Below are positions 53,234 to 61,318 of a stretch of 64,000 bases of DNA, piece by piece. The DNA comes from an uncultured Oscillospiraceae bacterium. Its GTDB lineage: Bacteria > Bacillota > Clostridia > Oscillospirales > Acutalibacteraceae. The DNA is taken from the NCBI GenBank assembly GCA_948471095.1, contig CAOKRG010000002.1, positions 52,373 through 116,372 on the forward strand, read 5' to 3'. Below the pieces are notes generated by a model. It did not search any database. It had not been told where the DNA came from and was given only the letters and a program-made list of their open reading frames with translations. The position numbers were made by a program, and so were the translations under genes. The number at the start of each line of letters is the position of its first letter. Positions within the stretch are counted from its first letter, which is position 1.

Positions 53234-54247
53234 TCATATGCCGTCCACAAATTCCCGGAACCGGGGAAGCATGCCGGTCTTGTCCGGCGTGTGGGGCGGC
53301 ATTTGGAGAATGTCGTAGCCCGGGAGGTTGTTGCCCTCCACCAGTACGGGGCCTTTGGGGGTCACAGCCACATCCCAACCCACATAACGCATTTGAGGCA
53401 CCAGCCGCGCCGCCTCTTGGCATAGGGCCTTGGCCTCCTCCCACAGCGGCACCTGGAAGCCCTGGATGGCCACGCCTGTCTGGGGATGGACCGTATATGT
53501 CTTGCGGTCCTTGTCATAGCCCGGGTACTGGACCCTGCCCGTGTCCATGTCCAAGGGCGCGAACATGCCGCCGGAATGCAGGTTGTCCACCGGCCGGCCG
53601 CCGTTTCCAATGCGGATATGGGCGTACACAATATGCGGCCCGCTTTCATTCAGAATAGTGACCACCCGGAGGGTGTTGATGGAGCAGGGGTTCAGCCGGT
53701 CCAGGTCCGGATGCTGGGCCAGCACCTCCTCCACAACCCCGGTATTCCCCGCCTTAAGCTGGTCATACAAGGCGGGCAGATTCGGATAGTCCTTGCGGTG
53801 AAGCTTCTCCACGCCCTTTCCCCCGGTGCCGTCCTCCGGCTTGACCATAACAGCCTCCCGCCCCTGCCAGAAGCGCAGAAAGTCCTCCAGACCGGCCTGG
53901 GAAAAGTCCAGCCATTCCCGTCCAATATAGGGGGCGAATTTTCGGTAGAACTCGCTTTTGTTGTCAAAAAAGTGATAGTATTCCCGATCGTTTAAAAGCT
54001 GTACTAGGGTATTGTTTACGCTGCGGGTCACATATGTGGCCCGCTGCTCTGGGGTTAGATTGTAAAACTCGCACAGCAGGTAATCATTGAAGCCCGCGCC
54101 ATACTGGAACCCGCAGAACGCCACGTCCAAAAGAACGCTTAGACTGTTCCGTCCTGTGGCCTGGTGGACCGCTTTTACGGTGCGGAACAGCTCCGGAACG
54201 TCCATACGGGCGGCACAGTGCAGCACATATCCCAGTTTGCCTAGCAT
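53234..54247 (-). CDS. ATP-grasp protein of the sugar-transfer-associated type
   Basis: A 337-residue protein matching the ATPgrasp_ST family, which occurs with polysaccharide and peptide-ligase loci. A helical N-terminal third is followed by the ATP-grasp core: VMVKPEDGTGGKGVEKL near residue 135 (nucleotide Lys and Gly-rich loop), NTLRVVTILNESGPHIVYAHIRIGNGG near 215, VQYPGYDKD and a terminal VEGNNLPGYDILQ with the metal-binding Glu-Asn. It lies 12 bases downstream of a DUF3006 gene and seems co-transcribed with it. The substrate is unknown. Confidence 0.8.
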   Translation of the reverse strand: MLGKLGYVLHCAARMDVPELFRTVKAVHQATGRNSLSVLLDVAFCGFQYGAGFNDYLLCEFYNLTPEQRATYVTRSVNNTLVQLLNDREYYHFFDNKSEFYRKFAPYIGREWLDFSQAGLEDFLRFWQGREAVMVKPEDGTGGKGVEKLHRKDYPNLPALYDQLKAGNTGVVEEVLAQHPDLDRLNPCSINTLRVVTILNESGPHIVYAHIRIGNGGRPVDNLHSGGMFAPLDMDTGRVQYPGYDKDRKTYTVHPQTGVAIQGFQVPLWEEAKALCQEAARLVPQMRYVGWDVAVTPKGPVLVEGNNLPGYDILQMPPHTPDKTGMLPRFREFVDGI

Positions 54248-54259
54248 AAGCGTCCCTCC

Positions 54260-54481
54260 CTACCGGCCAAAGGCACGGCGCTGCTTTTCCGCCACCCGCT
54301 CCCGGCGGCGCTGGGTCTCCTCCTGGTTCAGCAGCAGCTCCCCTTCGTCCGTGATCTCCAGTACCGAGCCTTCCGCCGCCCCTGGGGGCAGCTCGCCCTG
54401 TTCGATGGCGAAATACCGCTGCTCCGCATCTTCGCACAGGGCATATTTGCCCTCGAAGCGGTCAATAATCAACTGTTTCAT
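54260..54481 (-). CDS. DUF3006 domain protein
   Basis: A 73-residue protein with the DUF3006 pattern: LIIDRFEGKYALCED at the start, a central EGSVLEITDEGELLLNQEET and a basic tail. AAGGAA lies just before the ATG at 54481. DUF3006 genes are commonly paired with a ComEC-like metallo-beta-lactamase gene, as here (26-base gap). Function unknown. Confidence 0.85.
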   Translation of the reverse strand: MKQLIIDRFEGKYALCEDAEQRYFAIEQGELPPGAAEGSVLEITDEGELLLNQEETQRRRERVAEKQRRAFGR

Positions 54482-54506
54482 GATTCTTTCCTTTCTTTTT
54501 GCAGTC

Positions 54507-55430
54507 TTATTTCTCTGTTTTAATATGGATGGTTTCACCATCGAACACGACCACCACGTCTCCATCCACATCGGTCCGGTATATCTCGGCTCCGGCCTCT
54601 TCCAAAGCGCGCTGGGGCTCTTCACGGGGCAGCTTGTTTCGATCGCTTCCCACACTGATCACCGCCAGCTGGGGTGAAACCGCCTCCACAAAAGCGGCGG
54701 AGGTGGAGGTTTTGCTGCCGTGGTGGGCTACCTTCAACACATGAGCGGAAAGGGGTTGGCCGGATTCCAGCAGATCCTTTTCCGCCTTTTTCTCCATATC
54801 CCCACAGAACAGCGCGGTGAATCCCCGGCATTCCAGCCGGAGTATCAAGGAGGCGTTGTTGGGCTCTTTATAATCCTCCACAGGGCCCAATGCCGTCAAA
54901 GTGGCGGCGCCCAGCCGGACGGAACGGCCCGGCTTCAAGACCAGCTGCGGCAGGCCGTCAAGCGCCTCCTCTAGGGCGCTATACTCCAGGGAATCCGGCA
55001 GGACCTCAGCCGGAAGAGGCCCGCGCACAAAGGCGGTCACAGGGAAATCCTCCAACACCTGGGGCATGCCGCCAATATGGTCCCGGTCCGGATGGGACAT
55101 AATCAGGTACTCTAAAGCCTTTACACCGAAGCGCCGCAAATAGCTGCCGGTCACATCGTCCGGCATGCAGTACCCCGCGTCCAACAGGGCGGAGTGGCCT
55201 TGGCTGCGGATGAGAATGGCGTCCGCCTTGCCCACGTCAATGAAATGGAGCTCCAGCAGCTCCCGGCTTCCCAATGGCGCGCTGAATCCGGAGGCCTCCA
55301 AGGCCCAGCCCCAAAACTGTCCGCCCACCGGCAAAAGCGAGAAAATGATCAACGCAGAAACCAGCCAGATGGCGGCCCGCTCCCAGCGTTCCTTCCACTG
55401 GCGGGTCCGGTCCGGTTTCCGTTTCCTCAT
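54507..55430 (-). CDS. ComEC/Rec2-like metallo-beta-lactamase-fold hydrolase
   Basis: A 307-residue protein with one N-terminal membrane span (about residues 20-45) and an extracytoplasmic MBL domain resembling the C-terminal domain of ComEC. Motifs are HFIDVGKADAILI, MSHPDRDHIGGM (HPDxDH variant of the metal site, near 110), FCGDMEKKAEKDLL and LKVAHHGSKTSTS near 230. Full ComEC would also have the competence channel domain, absent here, so a DNA-uptake role is doubtful; nuclease or phosphoesterase activity is possible. The ATG at 55430 follows AAAGGAAG at 8 bases. Partnered with DUF3006. Confidence 0.85.
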   Translation of the reverse strand: MRKRKPDRTRQWKERWERAAIWLVSALIIFSLLPVGGQFWGWALEASGFSAPLGSRELLELHFIDVGKADAILIRSQGHSALLDAGYCMPDDVTGSYLRRFGVKALEYLIMSHPDRDHIGGMPQVLEDFPVTAFVRGPLPAEVLPDSLEYSALEEALDGLPQLVLKPGRSVRLGAATLTALGPVEDYKEPNNASLILRLECRGFTALFCGDMEKKAEKDLLESGQPLSAHVLKVAHHGSKTSTSAAFVEAVSPQLAVISVGSDRNKLPREEPQRALEEAGAEIYRTDVDGDVVVVFDGETIHIKTEK

Positions 55431-55504
55431 TGAGTTCACTTCCTTTGGAAGGCTTAACGGTTTTGCCGCGCCTATGCCTAGGTGTAAATGGAATACGATT
55501 TACA

Positions 55505-55563
55505 GAAACGCGCGTTTCGGCATACCTTGCCAACATTATAGCACATCCCAATCAATTTGCCAA
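55505..55563 (-). promoter_or_regulatory. Promoter of the MBL-DUF3006-ATP-grasp operon with a 14-base palindrome
   Basis: Minus-strand TTGGCA (55563-55558), a 17-base spacer and TATAAT (55540-55535) overlap the end of cwlD. The perfect palindrome GAAACGCGCGTTTC at 55505-55518 lies 10-23 bases after the predicted start, a place suited to a repressor roadblock. Confidence 0.6.
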
Positions 55564-56295
55564 GCCGGAAGCTGTCGAGTTGGAGGGTGTTTTTTCCGAT
55601 TCCAAGTAATCGATCAGCCCATTGTAAATGGCCGCCGCCATTTCTTTCTGATACGCATCGGTCGAGAGCTTTTCGGCTTCCTCGGGGTTGGAGAGGAAGC
55701 CGCATTCCACCAGCACGGCAGGCATTTGACAGTTGTGCAGCAGATAGATGTTTTCTCCGGCGGGCTTGTTTTCCCGTTTATTCTCCGGCTGCAGGGAGTC
55801 CACAATGCTCATTCGAATGGATTCGGCCAATTGAGCGCTTTCCTCCCGGTTGGTTGAATAGAACACCTGAGCGCCGCTGTATTTGCTCTGGGAAAAATGA
55901 TTTTGATGGATGCTGATAAGAATGCACTCCCCTGCCTCCTCTACCATGCGCAGGCGGGCTTTCGTGTCCGATCTTTTCCGGGCCGAAATCGTGCCAAGGC
56001 TCTGGTCGCCAACGGACAAGTCGCTGTCTCTCACCATAATCACGTCAAACTGATTCCATTTCAAATACTTTTCCAATTCCAATGCAACCGCTAAATTCAC
56101 GTCTTTTTCCAGCACGCCGTTTACTCCAACCGCGCCGCCGTCCTCGCCGCCATGACCTGCATCCAGCACGATTGTACCCTTTCTCTCAAACAGCTCCGCA
56201 TGAAAAGCCACAATGCCAAAAGCCTGCAAAGTTTGGGCCGCGAAAAGTGCGAAAGCGCCTAAAAAGAGTATCCAGGCCCAGAAATTCCGTTTCAT
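55552..56295 (-). CDS. cwlD: N-acetylmuramoyl-L-alanine amidase CwlD
   Basis: Removes the peptide from muramic acid in spore cortex, leading to muramic lactam. The 247-residue protein has an N-terminal membrane anchor (about residues 5-25) and an Amidase_3 zinc domain: VLDAGHGGEDGGA near 43 (first His and Glu region), LISIHQNHF near 117 (second His) and AVLVECGFLSNPEEAE near 195 (catalytic Glu). The short single-domain layout and anchor match CwlD rather than vegetative amidases. GGGGGAGG precedes the ATG at 56295. It suggests a spore-former. Confidence 0.88.
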   Translation of the reverse strand: MKRNFWAWILFLGAFALFAAQTLQAFGIVAFHAELFERKGTIVLDAGHGGEDGGAVGVNGVLEKDVNLAVALELEKYLKWNQFDVIMVRDSDLSVGDQSLGTISARKRSDTKARLRMVEEAGECILISIHQNHFSQSKYSGAQVFYSTNREESAQLAESIRMSIVDSLQPENKRENKPAGENIYLLHNCQMPAVLVECGFLSNPEEAEKLSTDAYQKEMAAAIYNGLIDYLESEKTPSNSTASGLAN

Positions 56296-56344
56296 TGCAT
56301 CCACCTCCCCCAAAAACTATGCCGCGCGGAGAGGCAGTATGCCC

Positions 56345-56516
56345 TTTTCAAACTCCGCCGTCTGTGATATAATGTACGCAAAGCGTGCATTAGCGAGTTT
56401 TTGCCCTTCGCACGAAGCGCTCGTTTTTGCTTCGCAAAATGCGGCGGAAACTCCAAGCGGAATTTCGATAGAATTTCAGATGCGTATGGGATGCGCAAAA
56501 AAGGATGGCAATCGGA
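56345..56516 (+). promoter_or_regulatory. Promoter and leader of the methionine operon
   Basis: TTTTCA (56345-56350), a 17-base spacer and TATAAT (56368-56373) precede a leader of about 135 bases. The leader holds an imperfect tandem repeat of about 21 bases (near 56391-56412 and 56421-56441, each ending TTCGCA) and small CGAAGC/GCTTCG pairings. I see no SAM or cobalamin riboswitch signature. Confidence 0.45.
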
Positions 56517-57377
56517 ATGAAAATCAAAGATTTGTTGGCGCGGGACCAGGTGACCTTTTCCTGCGAGATATTCCCGCCGAAAAAGGAGAGCGGCTTTCAA
56601 GGTGTCTTTCAAGTAGCGGATGAAATCTGCAAATTAGGCGTTGACTTTGTCAGCGTCACTTATGGCGCGGGCGGCAGTACCACGAAAAAAACGGTCGAGG
56701 TTGCCTCACATATCCAAAACGGCCAAAAAACGACCGCGCTGGCCCATTTGACCTGCATTGACTCCACAAAGGACCAAGTGCAGGCTCAACTTGCCCAACT
56801 GCGGCAGCAAGGGATTGAAAATATTATGGCGCTGCGTGGCGACAAGCCAAAAGACTTTACGGGCGGCTCCGACTATGTCCACGCCATTGACCTTGTGGAA
56901 GAAATCCGAAAGGCGGGCGGGTTCTGCATTGGCGGGGCCTGCTACCCGGAGGGGCATATGGAGTGCCCTCATAAGGCCGAGGATATTGCCCATGTGCGGG
57001 AAAAAGTAGAGGCTGGCTGCGATTTTTTAACGACCCAAATGTTCTTTGACAACAATGTATATTATAATTTCCTTTACCAAGCGCTTTCCGCCGGCATTCA
57101 GGTCCCCATAATCCCCGGCATTATGCCCATTATCAACGCCAATCAAGTCCGGCGTTCCCGGGAACTGTCCGGAGCCATTATGCCGCCCCGTTTTTTGGCC
57201 ATCGCGGATAAATTCGCGGAAAATCCATTGGCCATGGAGCAGGCGGGCATTGCTTACGCAACGGATCAGATCGTGGATTTAATTGCAAACGGGGTGAAAT
57301 ATATTCACCTATACACGATGAACCGGCCGCAGACGGCAGAACGAATTTTGGCTAACCTAAGCCATATCCTGCGGTAA
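56517..57377 (+). CDS. metF: Methylenetetrahydrofolate reductase
   Basis: Reduces methylene- to methyl-tetrahydrofolate, the methyl donor for MetH. The 286-residue FAD-linked TIM barrel shows FSCEIFPPKKESGF near 14, VSVTYGAGGSTTKKT near 45, ALRGDKP near 103, GGACYPEGHMECPH and TQMFFDNNVYY near 175. I prefer the ATG at 56517 (family start KIKDLL) to the ATG at 56505. No separate MetV gene is adjacent. It is first in the operon, 6 bases before the activation-domain gene. Confidence 0.95.
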   Translation: MKIKDLLARDQVTFSCEIFPPKKESGFQGVFQVADEICKLGVDFVSVTYGAGGSTTKKTVEVASHIQNGQKTTALAHLTCIDSTKDQVQAQLAQLRQQGIENIMALRGDKPKDFTGGSDYVHAIDLVEEIRKAGGFCIGGACYPEGHMECPHKAEDIAHVREKVEAGCDFLTTQMFFDNNVYYNFLYQALSAGIQVPIIPGIMPIINANQVRRSRELSGAIMPPRFLAIADKFAENPLAMEQAGIAYATDQIVDLIANGVKYIHLYTMNRPQTAERILANLSHILR

Positions 57378-57383
57378 GGCGCC

Positions 57384-58037
57384 ATGCTGAATCGAAAGGA
57401 GATATTGCGCTATTTAGGCGCCGACGCTACGAATGAGACCATGGACGCCCTTATCGACCGGGCCCAGGCGGCGGTAGAAAATGCCGTGCGGCCCCGGCAT
57501 GTGGTGCGGCACGTCCCTTTGCAAGCAGATGTGGCGTTGGGACAGGTGGTGCTGGCAGGGACCGTGCTTTCCAGCCGGAACTTAGCCCGGCATCTTCAAG
57601 GCTGTGAGGAGGGATTTCTGTTTGCCTGTACCCTGGGCCCCGCAGTGGACGCGCTTATCAAGCGCTATGCCTTGACAGAGCCCCCCATGCTGCCTGTAGC
57701 GCAAGCGGTGGCGGCCGCCTATACGGAGCTTTGCGCGGATGAGGCGCAGCGCCCTTTGGAAGCTTATGCCAGCGAGCGGAACCTCTACCTGCGTCCCCGC
57801 TACAGTCCCGGATATGGTGATTTTACTTTGGACAATCAAAGATTTCTATTTGACGCTTTGGAAATATCCAAAAATATTGGTATAACATTAACAGAGGAAT
57901 TCATTATGATACCATTTAAATCTGTTACTGCGGTAATTGGCCTTTCCCCTGACCCTTCCCTTTGCCACATCAACAAATGCATGACCTGCACAGCCAAAAA
58001 TTGTCCTTTTAGGAAGGAAGATGAGCCAAATGTATGA
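57384..58037 (+). CDS. Methionine synthase activation (AdoMet-binding) domain protein
   Basis: A 217-residue stand-alone version of the C-terminal reactivation domain of MetH, which binds SAM and re-methylates cob(II)alamin. Visible are LACTLGPAVDALIKRY-like helix, RPRYSPGYGDFTLDNQRFLFDAL near 155 (the RxxxGYG core) and a four-Cys C terminus (CHINKCMTCTAKNC), which may hold a metal or iron-sulfur centre and take part in reduction. It overlaps metH by 17 bases and supplies the domain that metH lacks. Confidence 0.9.
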   Translation: MLNRKEILRYLGADATNETMDALIDRAQAAVENAVRPRHVVRHVPLQADVALGQVVLAGTVLSSRNLARHLQGCEEGFLFACTLGPAVDALIKRYALTEPPMLPVAQAVAAAYTELCADEAQRPLEAYASERNLYLRPRYSPGYGDFTLDNQRFLFDALEISKNIGITLTEEFIMIPFKSVTAVIGLSPDPSLCHINKCMTCTAKNCPFRKEDEPNV

Positions 58038-60411
58038 TTTCAAAGCCTACTTAGGAACACGGCCCTTGTTCTTTGACGGAGCAATGGGCACCGGACTGCA
58101 AGAAAAAGGCCTGCGCCCGGGGGAAATGCCGGAACGCTGGAATTTGATGCGTCCGGAGACCATTCTTGAGGTTCATCAAAGCTATTTGGAAGCCGGTTCC
58201 GATGTGATTTCCGCCAATACCTTTGGAGCGAATCCCCTAAAATGCCGGGAAAACGGCATGGAAGCGGAAGCGCTTGTAACAGCTGGCGTGAGATTGGCCC
58301 GCCGGGCGGTCGAACAGGCGGGACGGGGCGCGGTGGCCCTGGACATTGGCCCCACTGGAAAGCTGCTGGCTCCCTTGGGCAGCCTGCCTTTTGAGGAAGC
58401 GGTAAAAGCCTTTGCATCCATGGCACGGGCCGGCGCAGAGGCTGGCGCGGACTGCGCGCTTATCGAAACCATGGGAGACCTGTACGAGGCCAAGGCTGCG
58501 GTGCTTGCCGTAAAGGAAAATACTTCCCTGCCGGTGTTCGTTACCATGACCTTTGATCAAGAGGGGAAATTGCTGACCGGGGGAAGTATTACAGCTATGG
58601 CCGCAGTGCTGGAAGGCTTGGGCGCAGATGTGATCGGCCTTAACTGCGGCCTAGGCCCCCGGCAGATGTTGGAGCTGCTCCCCACCCTGCGGGCCAATAC
58701 CGCTCTTCCCATTTTGGTCAACCCCAACGCCGGCCTGCCAGTGGAGCTGGATGGGAGGACTCATTTTGACGTGGGACCGGAAGAGTTCGCCCGGTTTATG
58801 GAGGAGATTCTTCTGGCCGGGGCTTGGATGATTGGCGGCTGCTGCGGCACCACGCCGGAGCACATCCGTAAAACCATAGAACGGTGTAAAGGAATTTCCT
58901 GTTCGCCTCTTCCCCAACTTTCCCAGACGGTGGTAGCCTCTGGCATCCAGACCGCCGCATTTGGAGACGCGCCCGTCATCATCGGCGAACGCATTAATCC
59001 TACGGGAAAATCCCGGTTTAAGCAGGCCCTGCGGGAGGGGGATATCCCCTATATCTTACGGGAAGGCCTCGCCCAGCAGGATGCGGGCGCTCATATTCTG
59101 GATGTAAACGTAGGACTGCCAGAGATTGACGAGGAATCCTTGATGAGCCGGGCTATCGGCGAATTGCAATCGGTCTCCCCGCTCCCCCTGCAAATTGACA
59201 CGGCGGACCCTGCCGTGATGGCCAAGGCCATGCGCCTTTATAACGGCAAGGCTTTGGTTAATTCCGTTACGGCAAAAAAATCCTCGATGGAAGCTGTCTT
59301 CCCCCTAGTGAAACGGTATGGCGGCGTGGTAATCGGCCTGACCATCACCGAGGAAGGCATCCCGGAAACCGCGCAGGGCCGGGTGGACGCGGCGCGCCGG
59401 ATCGTGGAGACGGCGGCCGCTTACGGAATTGACAAAAAAGACCTTATCATCGACCCGTTGACCATGGCGGTCAGCGCGGGCCAGGACGCCGCGCTGGTAA
59501 CTTTGGAGGCGCTCTCCCGCATACGCCGGGAGTTGGGTGTCTACACCTCTTTGGGCGTGTCCAATGTAAGCTTTGGCCTGCCGCAGCGGGAAAATGTGAC
59601 GGCGGCCTTTTTCTTGATGGCGCTACAGGCTGGGCTGAACGCAGCCATTATGAATCCTCTTTCCGAGGCTATGATGCGGGCATACCGGGCCTTTTGCGCC
59701 CTTTCCGGCTTTGATGAAAACTGCATGGCCTATATCGAGGCCTACCGCCAGCAGGGTTCCGCGCCCGCTCCGGCTGCTCCGGCGGCATGTTCCTTGCAGG
59801 ACGCGATAGAACGGGGGCTGAAGGAAGCCGCTGGACAGGCAGCGGAGGAGCTGTCTCAAACTCTGCCGGGTTTGGAGATCATCAACACCCATATTGTGCC
59901 TGCCCTGGACGCTGTTGGCCGGCGCTTTGAAGAAAAGACCCTCTTCCTTCCCCAGCTTCTTATGAGCGCCGATGCGGCAAAAGCGGCCTTTGAGGCAGTA
60001 AAAAAGCATTTGGGCGCGGAGGCTTCGGAACAGAGCAAGCTGACCATTGTCATCGCTACGGTAAAGGGCGATGTGCATGATATCGGAAAAAACATCGTCA
60101 AGGTGCTTTTGGAAAACTATGGCTTCCGGGTTATTGACCTGGGCAAGGACGTGCCGCCGGAAGCAGTGGCGGAGGCGGTGAAAAGAGAAAACGCCCAGCT
60201 GGCCGGCCTGAGCGCCTTGATGACCACCACAGTGGCCAATATGAAGGAGACCATTGCCCTGCTGCGCCAGGAGGCTCCCCATGTAAAAGTCATGGTGGGC
60301 GGCGCGGTGCTGACCCAGGAATATGCGGATCAGATCGGCGCGGACTTTTACGGCCCGGACGCCATGGCCTCCGTCCGGTATGCCATGGCGTTGGCCGAGA
60401 AACTAAAGTGA
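58021..60411 (+). CDS. metH: Cobalamin-dependent methionine synthase, three-module form
   Basis: Transfers methyl from methyl-tetrahydrofolate to homocysteine through cobalamin. The 796-residue protein has a homocysteine domain (residues 1-290, zinc Cys in GLNCGLGP and GGCCGTTPEH), a pterin domain (about 315-570, GERINPTGKSRFKQAL, DVNVGLPEID), a cap domain (about 585-670) and a cobalamin domain (670-796) with the base-off His in GDVHDIGKNIV and VMVGGAVLTQEYADQIGADFYG. The usual C-terminal activation domain is absent and encoded separately just upstream. Confidence 0.96.
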   Translation: MSQMYDFKAYLGTRPLFFDGAMGTGLQEKGLRPGEMPERWNLMRPETILEVHQSYLEAGSDVISANTFGANPLKCRENGMEAEALVTAGVRLARRAVEQAGRGAVALDIGPTGKLLAPLGSLPFEEAVKAFASMARAGAEAGADCALIETMGDLYEAKAAVLAVKENTSLPVFVTMTFDQEGKLLTGGSITAMAAVLEGLGADVIGLNCGLGPRQMLELLPTLRANTALPILVNPNAGLPVELDGRTHFDVGPEEFARFMEEILLAGAWMIGGCCGTTPEHIRKTIERCKGISCSPLPQLSQTVVASGIQTAAFGDAPVIIGERINPTGKSRFKQALREGDIPYILREGLAQQDAGAHILDVNVGLPEIDEESLMSRAIGELQSVSPLPLQIDTADPAVMAKAMRLYNGKALVNSVTAKKSSMEAVFPLVKRYGGVVIGLTITEEGIPETAQGRVDAARRIVETAAAYGIDKKDLIIDPLTMAVSAGQDAALVTLEALSRIRRELGVYTSLGVSNVSFGLPQRENVTAAFFLMALQAGLNAAIMNPLSEAMMRAYRAFCALSGFDENCMAYIEAYRQQGSAPAPAAPAACSLQDAIERGLKEAAGQAAEELSQTLPGLEIINTHIVPALDAVGRRFEEKTLFLPQLLMSADAAKAAFEAVKKHLGAEASEQSKLTIVIATVKGDVHDIGKNIVKVLLENYGFRVIDLGKDVPPEAVAEAVKRENAQLAGLSALMTTTVANMKETIALLRQEAPHVKVMVGGAVLTQEYADQIGADFYGPDAMASVRYAMALAEKLK

Positions 60412-60413
60412 CT

Positions 60414-60442
60414 CTAGGCCTTGTTTGAAAAACGAGCCCTAG
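60414..60442. terminator. Possible terminator between convergent metH and the VOC gene
   Basis: A stem of 5 pairs, one mismatch and 7 pairs (60414-60426 with 60430-60442) starts 3 bases after metH and covers the stop codon of the convergent gene. No T run follows on either strand, so its efficiency is doubtful. Confidence 0.35.
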
Positions 60443-60819
60443 GCTTCTTCCCATAGTACAAAACAGAACGGATGCCCAGCAGGGTCCAGCATGGTGGTCC
60501 AATCCTGACCACCATACTGGGCTTTTGCATATTCCGCCCCAAGCCTCAATGCTTTTTCTACAGCGTCCTGCATTTCTTCCCGGCTGGCCACTCCGAAATC
60601 CAAATGGGCCATCATTTGCTGGCGGCCGGGTTCTTCCGGCCATATAGGCGGGATATAGGCCTCGTTTTGCTGAAAGCCAATGCCCATGCCCGTGTATGGT
60701 GATTGCAGGCGTAAAAAGCCGGACTCCTGAAAAACCAAGGGCCATTGGAGCAGTTTTTGGTAAAACCGGCAGAGCGCCGCTGGGTCCGGGCATTCCAGGA
60801 TTACTGTTTTTAGCTCCAA
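60439..60819 (-). CDS. VOC (glyoxalase/bleomycin-resistance) family protein
   Basis: A 126-residue VOC-fold protein with two beta-alpha-beta modules: ELKTVILECPDPAALCRFYQKLLQWPL at the start, MMAHLDFGVASREEMQDAVEKALRLGAEYA in the middle and MLDPAGHPFCFVLWEEA at the end, including metal-site His and Glu positions. Function cannot be narrowed from sequence. The start is the TTG at 60819, with AAGGGG 9 bases upstream. It begins one base after the TGA that would end the readthrough product of the upstream gene, so the two look like a former operon pair. It ends in TAG. Confidence 0.85.
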   Translation of the reverse strand: MELKTVILECPDPAALCRFYQKLLQWPLVFQESGFLRLQSPYTGMGIGFQQNEAYIPPIWPEEPGRQQMMAHLDFGVASREEMQDAVEKALRLGAEYAKAQYGGQDWTTMLDPAGHPFCFVLWEEA

Positions 60820-60820
60820 A

Positions 60821-61306
60821 TCAGCCGTCCCCTTCAAGAGAAATAAGATAGTCCAAAACCACGTTTCCCCGCTCGTCCGGCGTGGTGAAGCGCGGACAGG
60901 CGCAGCGCTAAAAGCACCAATCGCCCTCTTTGCGCCGCATGCCTTCTGCCTCCAGAACCGCAAGGCACTGGTTATGGGGTTCTAAGCCAAACAGCTCCCC
61001 ATTATCGGGATTACCGTACAGATAGCATATGGCGTACGGCATCGCCGGGACATCGGCTGCCTCGAAGCCTTCCGGAGGCTGGATATCCGCAGGAAAAAAC
61101 ATGCCCAGCCAGTGTTCCGGTTGGCCGTCAATCACGTGGATGGCCTCGATGTAGCTATCCAAATTCAACGGGTGAACCGGCAGCGCCTCCAAAGCTTCAA
61201 ACCAACCATTGGCCCACCATTCCCCCCAATTAGCGGGGCCGCTATACTTTTTCCCAATAAAGCGCAGAGCAGGCCAGCTTTCCTTTTCCATCTTTACAAT
61301 CTTCAT
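60821..61306 (-). pseudogene. GyrI-like ligand-binding protein cut by one in-frame amber codon
   Basis: From the ATG at 61306 the frame runs 132 codons to a TAG at 60910-60908. It then continues without a frame change for 28 more codons to TGA at 60823-60821. The first part (FIGKKYSGPANWGEWWANGWFEAL, then YAICYLYGNP) is a stand-alone GyrI-like small-molecule-binding domain. The continuation RCACPRFTTPDERGNVVLDYLI is the usual C-terminal strand of that family, where the residue at the amber position is commonly Glu. Either the gene is a recent nonsense mutant with a nearly complete product, or the codon is read through. Ligand unknown. Confidence 0.8.
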
Positions 61307-61318
61307 TCCGTTCGCCTC

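Noticed and set aside
56374-56516. SAM or cobalamin riboswitch in the metF leader
   Set aside because: None of the conserved core motifs of either class could be found.
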